Of a stretch of 6,237 bases of DNA, positions 1-5,876 are shown in pieces (within the stretch, counting starts at the first letter, position 1; each line of letters starts with the position of its first letter). The DNA is from Rhodospirillaceae bacterium (GTDB lineage: Bacteria > Pseudomonadota > Alphaproteobacteria > UBA828), in assembly GCA_028819955.1 (NCBI GenBank), contig JAPPKP010000231.1:1-6237 (forward strand), given 5' to 3'. Made by a program: the position numbers and the translations under genes. The notes below the pieces were generated by a model. The model searched no databases. It was not told the origin of the DNA and saw only the letters and a program-made list of their open reading frames with translations.

Positions 1-949
1 ACCACGGGTCCATGATCGAATCGTGGCCGATGCCGACGGTGATCCCGGCCTGCCACAGCTCCTTCACCCGCGTCATCGCGCGGCGCTTGGGGTAGCTGTC
101 CTCCCGCGCCAGCAGGATCAGGTTGTCGAAGGGGTTGGCGATGATGTTGAGCCCGCCCCGCTCGAGCCAGCCGAAGAGCCGGAAGGCGTAGGCGTTGGCA
201 TAGGAGTGCATGGCCGCGCAGTGGCTCGCGGTCACCCGGCCCTGCATGCCGCGGTAATAGGTCTCGTGCGCCATCACCTCGGTGAAGCGCGAGTTGGGGT
301 CGTCCACCTCGTCGCAGTGGACGTCGATCAGCAGGCCGCGCTTCTCCGCCTCGTCGAAGATCAGCTTGAGGCTGGCGACGCCGGTCTCCCGCGTCGCCTC
401 GTTGTGGGGGATGCCGCCGATCACGTCCGGTCCCATGTCGAGCGCGCGGATGAAGAGTTCTGGGCCGCCGGGGTGGGAGTGAATGCCGTCCTGGGGGAAG
501 GCCACGATCTGCAGGTCGACCCGGTCGCTCACCTCGTCCTTGACCTCGAGCAGCGCCCGCATCGAGAGCTGGCCCTCGTCCGAGGTGTCGGCGTGGGTGC
601 GGATGAAGCCCGCGCCTTGCGCGACCTCCCAGTCGATCGCCTGCCTGGCCCGCGCCTTGACCGATTCCAGGTCGCGGATCTTCTTCTGCTTGGCCCAATT
701 GGCGATGCCCTCGTGCAGCGTGCCGGTGACGTTGGGCTCCAGGTTCGCCGTGAGCACGGCGTCGAGGTGGACGTGCGGGTCGATCAACGGGCCGGAGACG
801 AGGCGCCCGCCGCAGTCGATCGTCTCGCCGGCTTCGGCCGTGATCCCCGGCTCCACCGCCACGATGCGCTCACCCTCGATGGCGATGTCGGCCGCGCGCA
901 CCGGCTGGTCCTCGTGCGCGACGAGCGCGTTCTTCAGAATGATGTCCAT
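1..949 (-). CDS. codA: CodA-like cytosine deaminase, N-terminal 316 residues (cut by window edge)
   Basis: This is a metal-dependent amidohydrolase-superfamily enzyme of the CodA type, which in E. coli deaminates cytosine to uracil in cytosolic pyrimidine salvage. Translation from the ATG at 949 gives 316 residues with no stop. E. coli CodA is 427 aa, so the last quarter lies beyond the window. Visible motifs are DPHVHLD with metal ligands H59 and H61, AFPQDG with Q153, IPHNEATRE, DVHCDE with metal ligand H211 and acid/base E214, TASHCAAMHSY with H243, and GIGHDSIMDPW with metal ligand D310. Order and spacing match CodA throughout. A GGGGGA ribosome-binding site lies 9 nt before the ATG, which supports this start. 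Oddity: the residue after the metal-binding Asp is Ser311, where E. coli CodA has a second Asp that touches the pyrimidine, so the substrate may differ. It is divergent from the toxin-antitoxin operon. Family assignment is very sure; cytosine as substrate is only likely. Confidence 0.9.
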   Translation of the reverse strand, partial: MDIILKNALVAHEDQPVRAADIAIEGERIVAVEPGITAEAGETIDCGGRLVSGPLIDPHVHLDAVLTANLEPNVTGTLHEGIANWAKQKKIRDLESVKARARQAIDWEVAQGAGFIRTHADTSDEGQLSMRALLEVKDEVSDRVDLQIVAFPQDGIHSHPGGPELFIRALDMGPDVIGGIPHNEATRETGVASLKLIFDEAEKRGLLIDVHCDEVDDPNSRFTEVMAHETYYRGMQGRVTASHCAAMHSYANAYAFRLFGWLERGGLNIIANPFDNLILLAREDSYPKRRAMTRVKELWQAGITVGIGHDSIMDPW

Positions 950-1081
950 ACCCGGCTGTCCCCCATGTGGGCACGCGGCCCGCGTCTCTCAAGCACCGGC
1001 ATTTTCGCCGAAGGCGCGCGCGACCGCCAGCGGCGCGCTTAGCCACGACCCGGAAACGATCAACCTGCCTGTAACTCGGTA

Positions 1082-1110
1082 TTGCCAACAATTCCGAACA
1101 TTCATATATT
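1082..1110 (+). promoter_or_regulatory. Sigma70-like promoter of the toxin-antitoxin operon
   Basis: A TTGCCA -35 element at 1082-1087 and a TATATT -10 element at 1105-1110 are separated by exactly 17 bp, inside a local AT-rich patch of otherwise GC-rich DNA. Transcription would begin around 1116-1118, leaving a leader of about 25 nt before the antitoxin ATG. This is a sequence match only, but spacing and position are good. Confidence 0.6.
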
Positions 1111-1132
1111 CTGAACACTCAGAAACTCAGAA
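1092..1132 (+). promoter_or_regulatory. Repeat cluster, candidate operator for toxin-antitoxin autoregulation
   Basis: Three overlapping repeat patterns cover the promoter and likely start point. TTCCGAACA at 1092-1100 and TTCTGAACA at 1109-1117 are direct repeats differing by one base and 17 bp apart; each contains a TTC-N-GAA core. TTCTGA at 1109-1114 and TCAGAA at 1119-1124 form a perfect 6-bp inverted repeat around ACAC. ACTCAGAA occurs twice in tandem at 1117-1124 and 1125-1132. Antitoxins with an AbrB fold commonly repress their own promoters, so an operator here is expected; that this is the operator is inference. Confidence 0.5.
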
Positions 1133-1142
1133 AGTCGGAGCG

Positions 1143-1367
1143 ATGGAACTCGCCAAGATCACGGCACGCGGTCAGACCACGATCCCCAAGAGCATCCGAG
1201 AGGCGGCCGGACTGCACGAAGGCGATGTGATCGCCTTCGAATTCGAAGGCGACCGCTTGGTGGTGCACAAGGTGGTGCCGGGACGGGACGAATACTTGCA
1301 TGGCTTGGGCGAGGTGATGGGCGAATGGCTCTCGCCCGAGGACGAGGAAGCCTGGCGTGACCTATGA
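1143..1367 (+). CDS. AbrB/SpoVT-fold type II antitoxin
   Basis: This encodes a 74-residue antitoxin that should bind DNA at its own promoter and neutralise the toxin encoded next to it. Residues 1-48 form the swapped-hairpin AbrB DNA-binding domain, with TARGQTTIP at 7-15, then KSIREAAGL, GDVIAFE and RLVVHK strands. The acidic tail from about residue 49, rich in Trp, Glu and Asp and ending EEAWRDL, is typical of the toxin-binding segment. The ATG at 1143 is chosen because it starts at the canonical N terminus of the domain and lies about 25 nt after the predicted transcription start; GGAG at 1137-1140 is the only ribosome-binding sequence nearby and is unusually close (2 nt). An open frame runs upstream of this ATG but only as antisense to the deaminase. 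The 3' end overlaps the toxin gene by 11 nt. Confidence 0.9.
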   Translation: MELAKITARGQTTIPKSIREAAGLHEGDVIAFEFEGDRLVVHKVVPGRDEYLHGLGEVMGEWLSPEDEEAWRDL

Positions 1368-1692
1368 GCCGTTTGATGTCGTCGTCGTCCCCTTTCCCTT
1401 CACCGACCGGCGGGCCTCCAAGCGCAGGCCGGCCTTGATCGTCTCGTCCGCCAGCTTCAACGAGGCTCACGAGCAAGCGGTCTTGACCATGATTACGACA
1501 ACCGCCATCGAGTGGCCGAGCGACGTAGCCCTTGGGGACTGGCAGGAGGCAGGTCTGAACGCTCCCTGCAAGGTCCGCTTCAAGCTCTTCACGCTCGACG
1601 ACACGCTGATCGTCCGTCGGCTCGGCACATTGTCGAAACAGGACGGCGCGGCGGTAACGGATGCGCTCCGCCGCTTCCTGGCCGTGGACTAA
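1357..1692 (+). CDS. MazF/PemK-family toxin, probable endoribonuclease
   Basis: This encodes a 111-residue toxin of the MazF/PemK (CcdB-like) fold, whose characterised members cleave mRNA at short sequence motifs to slow growth. Visible features are FDVVVVPFPFTD at 6-17, the KRRPALIVS strand at 22-30 with the conserved Arg-Pro (R24, P25), the threonine run T47-T49 at the usual catalytic-site position, GDWQEAGL at 60-67, APCKVRFKLFTLD at 69-81 and RRLGTLS at 87-93. Length and motif order are full, so the protein looks intact. The start is GTG at 1357, with an AGGAAG ribosome-binding site 6 nt upstream inside the antitoxin gene. The 11-nt overlap implies coupled translation with antitoxin made first. 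C71 sits where I would more often expect Ser in relatives, which I regard as minor. RNase activity is inferred from the family. Confidence 0.9.
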   Translation: MTYEPFDVVVVPFPFTDRRASKRRPALIVSSASFNEAHEQAVLTMITTTAIEWPSDVALGDWQEAGLNAPCKVRFKLFTLDDTLIVRRLGTLSKQDGAAVTDALRRFLAVD

Positions 1693-1708
1693 TCCCGATT
1701 TTCACCGA

Positions 1709-1727
1709 GGCTTCGGCGCCCGGAGCC
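1709..1727. terminator. Convergent-gene hairpin, possible weak bidirectional terminator
   Basis: Positions 1709-1716 and 1720-1727 form an 8-bp, GC-rich stem with one G-T pair and a 3-nt loop. It lies in the 36-nt gap between the toxin stop codon and the stop codon of the opposing phosphatase gene. No clear T-run follows on either strand, so it is not a classical intrinsic terminator. The position suggests it separates the two convergent transcripts. Confidence 0.35.
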
Positions 1728-1728
1728 C

Positions 1729-2526
1729 TCAGCCCTCCGTTCGTGCCAACGCCTCCCGCAGCAGCCCGTGCAAATGCCCGTTGGCGGCCAGCACGTCGCC
1801 GCTGGTCATGGAGTCCGCGCCGCCGCCGACCTCGGTCACGATGCCGCCGGCCTCGCGCACGATCGCGATGCCGGCCGCGAGGTCCCAGGGCTCCATGCCG
1901 AAGCCCCAGTAGCCGTCGAGCCGCCCGGCCGCGACGTAGGCGAGGTCGAGGGCGGTCGAGCCCGTCCGCCGCACGCCCGCGGTCTCGCCTGCGAGCCGGC
2001 GCACCATGGCGGGATGGCCCGGATAGCGCGCCCGCGCGCCGAAGGGCAGCCCGGTCGCAAGCAGCGCGGTGGGCAAAGCGCGCCGGGCCGAGACCCTGAG
2101 CCGCTGGTTGTTGAGGAAGGCGCCGGCGCCGTTCTCCGCCCAGAATAGCTCGTCCCGCACCGGATCGTAGATCACGCCGGCATAGGGCTTGCCGTCGCGC
2201 TCCAGCCCGATGGAGATCGCGAAGTGCGGCAGCCCGTGCAGGAAATTGGTGGTGCCATCCAGTGGATCGACGACCCAGCGGTTGGAGGTGTCCTCACCCT
2301 CGACCGCGCCGCCTTCCTCCAGCAGGAAGCCGAAGCGCGGGCGCGCCCGGCCGAGCTCCGCCACCAGCGTCTTCTCCGCCCGGTGGTCGGCGGCCGAGAC
2401 GAAATCCGCCGGCCCCTTTTGCGAGACCTGTAGGTTCTCGACCTCGCCGAAGTCGCGGACCAGGTCGCGCGCCGCCTTGTAGGCGGCATTCACCATGACC
2501 GTGACGAGCGGCGTGCGGCGGGACAT
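1729..2526 (-). CDS. suhB: Inositol-1-monophosphatase family protein
   Basis: This 265-residue protein belongs to the Mg2+-dependent, lithium-sensitive phosphatase superfamily that hydrolyses myo-inositol 1-phosphate and related phosphomonoesters in the cytosol. All signature residues are present: DFVSAAD with D47, the LLEEGG acidic pair at E70-E71, motif A VVDPLDGTTNF with metal ligands D87 and D90, and motif B PWDLAAG with D215 followed by VREAGG. Length is normal for the family. The ATG at 2526 gives the short leader before the first helix that is usual here; the ribosome-binding site is weak (AGAAAG). It is the last gene of the minus-strand cluster, 65 nt after efp. Alternatives within the superfamily are histidinol-phosphatase (HisN type) or 3'(2'),5'-bisphosphate nucleotidase (CysQ), which sequence inspection alone cannot exclude. 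SuhB in E. coli also acts in rRNA transcription antitermination. Confidence 0.88.
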   Translation of the reverse strand: MSRRTPLVTVMVNAAYKAARDLVRDFGEVENLQVSQKGPADFVSAADHRAEKTLVAELGRARPRFGFLLEEGGAVEGEDTSNRWVVDPLDGTTNFLHGLPHFAISIGLERDGKPYAGVIYDPVRDELFWAENGAGAFLNNQRLRVSARRALPTALLATGLPFGARARYPGHPAMVRRLAGETAGVRRTGSTALDLAYVAAGRLDGYWGFGMEPWDLAAGIAIVREAGGIVTEVGGGADSMTSGDVLAANGHLHGLLREALARTEG

Positions 2527-2540
2527 CTGGGTCTTTCTGT

Positions 2541-2580
2541 CGTTGTGCTAGATGCGGGCAGGGGCCGTCGCCCTACCAAT
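2541..2580 (-). repeat. Possible short intergenic dyad between efp and the phosphatase gene
   Basis: The 65-nt gap between efp and the phosphatase gene contains, on the minus strand, TAGGGCGACGGCCCCTG, with GGGC and GCCC arms around GACG. Motifs of this style often occur as dispersed intergenic repeats in GC-rich Proteobacteria. Only one copy is visible here, so its repeat nature is a guess. It could also act as a weak attenuating hairpin in the transcript. Confidence 0.2.
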
Positions 2581-2591
2581 GCGCGGGCGTG

Positions 2592-3158
2592 TCAGTCGCG
2601 GGCGCGCTCGACATAAGTCGAATCGGCGGTGCTGATCACCACACGCTCGCCCTCGGAGACATGCGGCGGCACCATGGTCCTGACGCCATTGTCGAGCAGC
2701 GCCGGCTTGTAGGAGGCCGCGGCGGTCTGGCCCTTCACCACCGGCTCGGTCTCGGTGACGGTCTGCACCACCGTGTCCGGCAGCGTCACCCCGAGCGGCG
2801 AGCCCTCGTGGGATTCGATGGTGACGACCATGCCCTCGTGCATGAAGACCATACGCTCGCCGATCATGTCGCGCGCGAGGCTGGTCTGCTCGTAGGTGTC
2901 CTGGTCCATGAAGTGGAGCAGGTCGCCGTCCTCGTAGAGGTACTGGTAGCGCTTCTGGTCGAGGCGCGCGCGCTCCACGCTCTCGGACGCCCTGAAGCGC
3001 TCGTTGAGCTTGGTCCCGTCGCGCAGGTCCTTGAGCTCGACCTGGAGGTAGGCGCCGCCCTTGCCGGGCTGGGTGTGCTGAATTTTCACCGCGACCCAGA
3101 GGCGATCCAGGTGCTCGATCACCATGCCGGGGCGGATGGCGTTGCCGTTGATCTTCAT
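2592..3158 (-). CDS. efp: Translation elongation factor P
   Basis: EF-P binds between the ribosomal P and E sites and relieves stalling at consecutive prolines. The 188 residues match the standard length. The three beta-barrel domains are recognisable: an N-terminal KOW-like domain ([16 protein letters not shown] through the QPGKGGAY loop), a middle OB domain with [15 protein letters not shown], and a C-terminal OB domain with [17 protein letters not shown] and [12 protein letters not shown]33 in PGKGGA is the tip lysine, equivalent to E. coli Lys34, which EpmA/EpmB beta-lysylate; the modifying enzymes are not in this window. The ATG at 3158 is preferred over an in-frame ATG at 3215 because it yields the canonical MKI N terminus, whereas the longer form overlaps thiE and adds unrelated residues. 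No good Shine-Dalgarno sequence precedes it. It lies 34 nt downstream of thiE in the same direction. Confidence 0.96.
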   Translation of the reverse strand: MKINGNAIRPGMVIEHLDRLWVAVKIQHTQPGKGGAYLQVELKDLRDGTKLNERFRASESVERARLDQKRYQYLYEDGDLLHFMDQDTYEQTSLARDMIGERMVFMHEGMVVTIESHEGSPLGVTLPDTVVQTVTETEPVVKGQTAAASYKPALLDNGVRTMVPPHVSEGERVVISTADSTYVERARD

Positions 3159-3163
3159 GGGTT

Positions 3164-3186
3164 CTGCTGCCGGAGGAAGGCTGCAG
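3164..3186 (-). promoter_or_regulatory. Hairpin immediately upstream of efp
   Basis: On the minus strand CTGCAGCC and GGCAGCAG pair over 8 positions with one mismatch around a 7-nt loop, within the 34-nt thiE-efp gap. The structure ends about 5 nt before the efp ATG and occupies the place where a ribosome-binding site would be expected. It may affect efp translation or simply stabilise an RNA end; I see no matching regulatory family. Confidence 0.3.
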
Positions 3187-3192
3187 GCTATA

Positions 3193-3831
3193 TCAACTCG
3201 CCCCCGCGCTGGCAATGGCGCGGTTGATCGCCCTGACGCCGGCCTCCGGCCCCTCCGGATGCGACCAGACGCCGCCGATCACCGCGAGGAAGTCCGCGCC
3301 GTTCTGCACCAGCGGCCCGCAGTTCTCGGCCGTGATGCCGCCGATGGCGACGCAGGGCACCACCATCAGGGTGTGCCACCACTTCAGCAGGTGAAGGTCC
3401 GCCTTCGCACGCGGTGTCTTGGTCTCGGTGGGGAAGAAGGCGCCGAAGGCGACGTAGTCGGCACCCGAGGCCGCCGCCTCCATGGCGCGATGGCGGGAAT
3501 CGTAGCAGCTCACGCCCACCATCCCGTCCGTGCCCACGCGTTCGCGCGCTTCCGCATAGCTCGCGTCGTCCGCGCCGACATGGGCACCGTCGGCGCCGAT
3601 TGCCGCCACGAGATCGGGCCGGTCGTTGATGAGCAGCGGCACCTCGCGCGCCCGGCAGATCGGCAGCAGGCGCTCGCCCGCCCGGCGCAACGCGTCATCG
3701 TCCGCCTCCTTCAGCCGAAGCTGCAGGCAGGCGACATCGCCCGCGTCCAAGGCTGCCTCGAGCTTGGGTGCAAAGCTCTCCAACTCGATCTCGGGCGGCG
3801 TGATCAGGTAGAGCCGGCACGGGTCCCGCAT
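3193..3831 (-). CDS. thiE: Thiamine phosphate synthase
   Basis: ThiE joins the hydroxymethylpyrimidine pyrophosphate and thiazole phosphate moieties to form thiamine monophosphate, releasing pyrophosphate, in the cytosol. The 212-residue TIM-barrel shows the family residues in order: QLRLK at 37-41, ND at 69-70, GAHVGADD at 82-89 with the Mg-binding Asp, GVSCY with S108, FFPTETK at 132-138 (the phosphate and pyrophosphate-binding Thr-x-Thr-Lys), AIGGI at 162-166 and VIGGVW at 184-189. In many ThiE proteins the third motif reads GQ(E/D)D; here Ala replaces Gln, a conservative variant. The ATG at 3831 directly follows the TGA of the upstream CoA-transferase, with GAAGGG about 10 nt upstream as a possible ribosome-binding site, so translational coupling is likely. 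No other thiamine genes and no TPP riboswitch are visible in this window. Confidence 0.92.
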   Translation of the reverse strand: MRDPCRLYLITPPEIELESFAPKLEAALDAGDVACLQLRLKEADDDALRRAGERLLPICRAREVPLLINDRPDLVAAIGADGAHVGADDASYAEARERVGTDGMVGVSCYDSRHRAMEAAASGADYVAFGAFFPTETKTPRAKADLHLLKWWHTLMVVPCVAIGGITAENCGPLVQNGADFLAVIGGVWSHPEGPEAGVRAINRAIASAGAS

Positions 3832-5034
3832 TCAGATCACGCCCTTCTCGCGCAGGGCGTCGCGTTCATGCGCCGAGAGGCCGAGCAGGTCGCCATAGAC
3901 CTCGTCGTTGTGGGCGCCGAGCCTGGGGCCGAGACTCTCGATCCGCCCCGGCGTTTCGGACATGGCGGGGAGCACGTTGGGCACGTGGACCTGCTCGCCG
4001 GTCTCCGGCTCGACCACCTCCTTCAGGGTGCCCCGCGCCCGGTAGTGCGGGTCCTCGAAGATGTCGGCGATGGAATAGACCGGCGACGTCGGCACGCCGC
4101 CCGCGTTGCAGGTCTCCACCACCCGGTCGCGCGGCAGCGAGAGCGTGAAGGCCGTGACCATGGCCTCCACGTCGTCGCGGTTCTCCACCCGCTTGGCGCT
4201 GGTGGCGTAGCGCTCGTCCTCGCCCAGCTCCTCCCGCCCCAGCACCGTGGCCATGCGGCGCCACATCTTGTCGCTGGTGCATGCGATCGCGACCCAGCCG
4301 CCGTCGCCGCACTCGAAGTGCCCATGGGGGCAGACGTTGCTGGTCATCAGCCCGAGCCTCGGGCGGACGAACCCTGTGGCGGCGTAGAGCGGCGCCATCT
4401 CGTCCAGTACGCGGAAGATCGATTCGTAGAGCGCGATGTCGATCACCTGCCCACCCGCCTCCTCGCGGCTGCGCAGCGCCATCAGCGCGCCGACCGCGCC
4501 GTAGAGGCCGGAGATGTAGTCGGCGAGCGAGGTGGAGCCCGGCGTGAGCGGTGGCCCACCCGGCACGCCGGTCAGGTGCGTCAGGCCGCCGAAGGCGTGG
4601 GCGATGCGGGCGAAGCCGGGGCGGTCCTTGTAGGGGCCCTCCTGGCCGTAGCCCGAGATGCGCACCATGACGAGGCCGGGGTTGACGGCCTTGAGCGCGT
4701 CCGGCCCCAGGCCCCACTTCTCCATGGTGCCCGGCCTGAAGTTCTCGCAGAGGATGTCGGCCTCCGCGACCAGCCGCTTGAAGAGCGCCGCGCCTTCGGG
4801 CTGGCGCAGGTCGAGGGTAACCGACTTCTTGTTGCGCTGCTCCGAGAGCCAGGCGTAGCCGTCGCCCCGCTGGCTGGGCGAGCCGAACTTGCGCAGCGGG
4901 TCGCCGAGCCCCGGCTGCTCGACCTTGATGACCTCGGCGCCGAACTCGCTGAGCACGGCGGCGGTGAACGGCCCCGCGATGAAGGTCGCGAGGTCGATGA
5001 CGCGGACGCCGTCGAGCGGAAGTTTTTGGGACAT
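3832..5034 (-). CDS. CaiB/BaiF (family III) CoA-transferase
   Basis: This 400-residue cytosolic protein belongs to the family III CoA-transferases, which move CoA from an acyl-CoA to a free carboxylic acid through a glutamyl or aspartyl intermediate. The N-terminal signature LDGVRVIDLATFIAGPF, FGAEVIKVEQP with GDPLRKFG, RNKKSVTLDL, CENFRPGTMEKWGLG and ISGYGQEGPY are all present. The catalytic aspartate is D172 in SLADYISGLYGA, at the position of Asp169 in formyl-CoA transferase. The C-terminal half has VPTSPVYSIADIFEDPHYRARG and ends normally, so the enzyme looks intact. Substrate cannot be told from sequence; known relatives act on formate/oxalate, carnitine, succinate, mesaconate or aromatic acids. 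The ATG at 5034 begins at the usual family N terminus but lacks an obvious Shine-Dalgarno sequence. It lies 44 nt after the SDR gene, with which it may share a pathway, and abuts thiE. Confidence 0.93.
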   Translation of the reverse strand: MSQKLPLDGVRVIDLATFIAGPFTAAVLSEFGAEVIKVEQPGLGDPLRKFGSPSQRGDGYAWLSEQRNKKSVTLDLRQPEGAALFKRLVAEADILCENFRPGTMEKWGLGPDALKAVNPGLVMVRISGYGQEGPYKDRPGFARIAHAFGGLTHLTGVPGGPPLTPGSTSLADYISGLYGAVGALMALRSREEAGGQVIDIALYESIFRVLDEMAPLYAATGFVRPRLGLMTSNVCPHGHFECGDGGWVAIACTSDKMWRRMATVLGREELGEDERYATSAKRVENRDDVEAMVTAFTLSLPRDRVVETCNAGGVPTSPVYSIADIFEDPHYRARGTLKEVVEPETGEQVHVPNVLPAMSETPGRIESLGPRLGAHNDEVYGDLLGLSAHERDALREKGVI

Positions 5035-5078
5035 GGCGGCAACAAGCGGCGTCTAGGCCCGCATGTCAATCGCCGTTG

Positions 5079-5804
5079 CTAGTACTGCTCCTTGTGGGTG
5101 CGCAGATCGAGCTCCTGCGTCCAGGCGTTGCGCGGCTGGCGGTAGAGGAAGCGATAGGAGTCGGCGAGCCCGTCGAGGCCGATCAGCCCGCCTTCGCCCA
5201 TCCGCGCGGCGAAATCCGGCGCGCGGGTCTTGAGCCGGTAGCCGTCGATACCGCCGTCGACCACGACGTGCGCGACATGGATGCCCTGCGGGCCGAACTC
5301 GCGTGCGAGGCTCTGGCCGAGCGCCCGCAGCCCCGCCTTGGCGGAGGTGAAGGCGGCGAAGTTGGGCTTGCCGCGCATGGATGCGCTCGCGCCGGTGAGC
5401 AGCAGCGTGCCCGCGCCGCGCGGCACCATGCGGCGCAGCACCTCTCGGGAGAACAGGAAACCGCCGTAGCAGCCGATGCGCCAGCAGGTCTCGAAGTAGT
5501 CGGCCTCCATCTCCAGCGGGTTGCCGGGCATGTTGTTGCCGGCGTTGAAGACGGCGAGATCGACCGGCCCTTGGCTCTCGGCGGCTTCGACGAAGGCGGC
5601 GACCGAGGCTTCGTCGGTGGTGTCGGCGACGACGGCGGTGGCCTGCCCGCCGGTCGCGCGGATCGCGTCCGCAACCGCTGCCACCTTGGCCTCGGTGCGG
5701 CCGCCGACGAAGACGTGGAGACCTTCGCTCGCCGCCATGCGGCAGACCGCCGCGCCCAGCCCTTCGCCTGCACCCACACCGATCACGATCGCCGTCTTGC
5801 CCAT
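5079..5804 (-). CDS. SDR-family oxidoreductase lacking the catalytic tyrosine
   Basis: This is a 241-residue classical-type short-chain dehydrogenase/reductase with a Rossmann fold. The cofactor motif GVGAGEGLG at 9-17, R36 after the second strand (GGRT, favouring NADPH), the AD at 60-61 and NAG at 87-89 are intact. LLTGASAS at 135-142 supplies the active-site Ser region. The active-site motif reads FTSAK at 152-156 instead of YxxxK, so the Lys is kept while the catalytic Tyr is Phe. A divergent SDR subgroup with Phe at this position and the following IHVAHVVVDGGID stretch is, as I recall, recurrent in Proteobacteria, so this is probably not an error or decay. The protein may be a non-standard oxidoreductase or a binding protein. 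An AGGGAG ribosome-binding site lies about 6-7 nt before the ATG at 5804. It is the first gene of the cluster, directly downstream of the IS110 remnant. Substrate is unknown. Confidence 0.9.
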   Translation of the reverse strand: MGKTAIVIGVGAGEGLGAAVCRMAASEGLHVFVGGRTEAKVAAVADAIRATGGQATAVVADTTDEASVAAFVEAAESQGPVDLAVFNAGNNMPGNPLEMEADYFETCWRIGCYGGFLFSREVLRRMVPRGAGTLLLTGASASMRGKPNFAAFTSAKAGLRALGQSLAREFGPQGIHVAHVVVDGGIDGYRLKTRAPDFAARMGEGGLIGLDGLADSYRFLYRQPRNAWTQELDLRTHKEQY

Positions 5805-5844
5805 GCCGCTCTCCCTCTCTTCTCAACCCCGGCCCACCGCCGCG

Positions 5845-5873
5845 CGCCGGGAGAGTACAGCCTTCCCCCGGCG
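5845..5873 (-). promoter_or_regulatory. Stem-loop in the leader of the SDR-first gene cluster
   Basis: GCCGGG at 5846-5851 pairs with CCCGGC at 5867-5872, extended by one outer pair and, after one mismatch, two inner pairs, leaving a loop of about 9 nt. It lies between the stop codon of the IS110 remnant and the SDR start. It could be the terminator-like end of the insertion sequence or part of the SDR leader. It has no T-run. Confidence 0.25.
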
Positions 5874-5876
5874 GCG

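Larger units (their letters stand above)
950..1142. other. Divergent intergenic region
   Basis: This 193-nt spacer separates the minus-strand deaminase start from the plus-strand antitoxin start. Its left part is GC-rich and holds the deaminase leader with its GGGGGA ribosome-binding site near 959-964. I see no convincing minus-strand promoter there. Its right part, about 1080-1134, is markedly AT-rich for this genome and carries the promoter and repeats described separately. No small coding sequence is supported. Confidence 0.7.

Noticed and set aside
23..1042. Plus-strand open frame of 339 codons antisense to the deaminase
   Set aside because: The minus strand encodes full CodA motifs over the same bases; the plus frame shows no domain and no ribosome-binding site.
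1000..1045. GC-rich inverted repeats (GGCGCGC and GCGCGC arms) upstream of the toxin-antitoxin promoter
   Set aside because: Arms are low-complexity GC alternations that arise easily by chance in this composition, with imperfect pairing and no T-run.
483..1142. Upstream extension of the antitoxin frame to an ATG at 483
   Set aside because: The extension runs antisense through the deaminase gene, has unrelated composition, and starts before the promoter at 1082-1110. The AbrB domain begins exactly at the ATG at 1143.
3159..3215. Longer EF-P start at the ATG at 3215
   Set aside because: It would overlap thiE and add 19 residues that EF-P proteins lack; the MKI start at 3158 gives the canonical 188 residues.
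5064..5069. Perfect TTGACA on the minus strand in front of the CoA-transferase gene
   Set aside because: No -10-like hexamer occurs 16-18 bp downstream (CTTGTT at 17 bp), so it is most likely chance.
3124..5082. Plus-strand open frame of 652 codons antisense to efp, thiE and the CoA-transferase
   Set aside because: It is a by-product of high GC content opposite three well-recognised genes; its translation is low-complexity and rich in Arg, Ala, Val and His with no domain.
5053..5826. Minus-strand open frame of 257 codons overlapping the SDR gene in another frame
   Set aside because: It is an Arg/Gly-rich shadow of the SDR gene without any motif.
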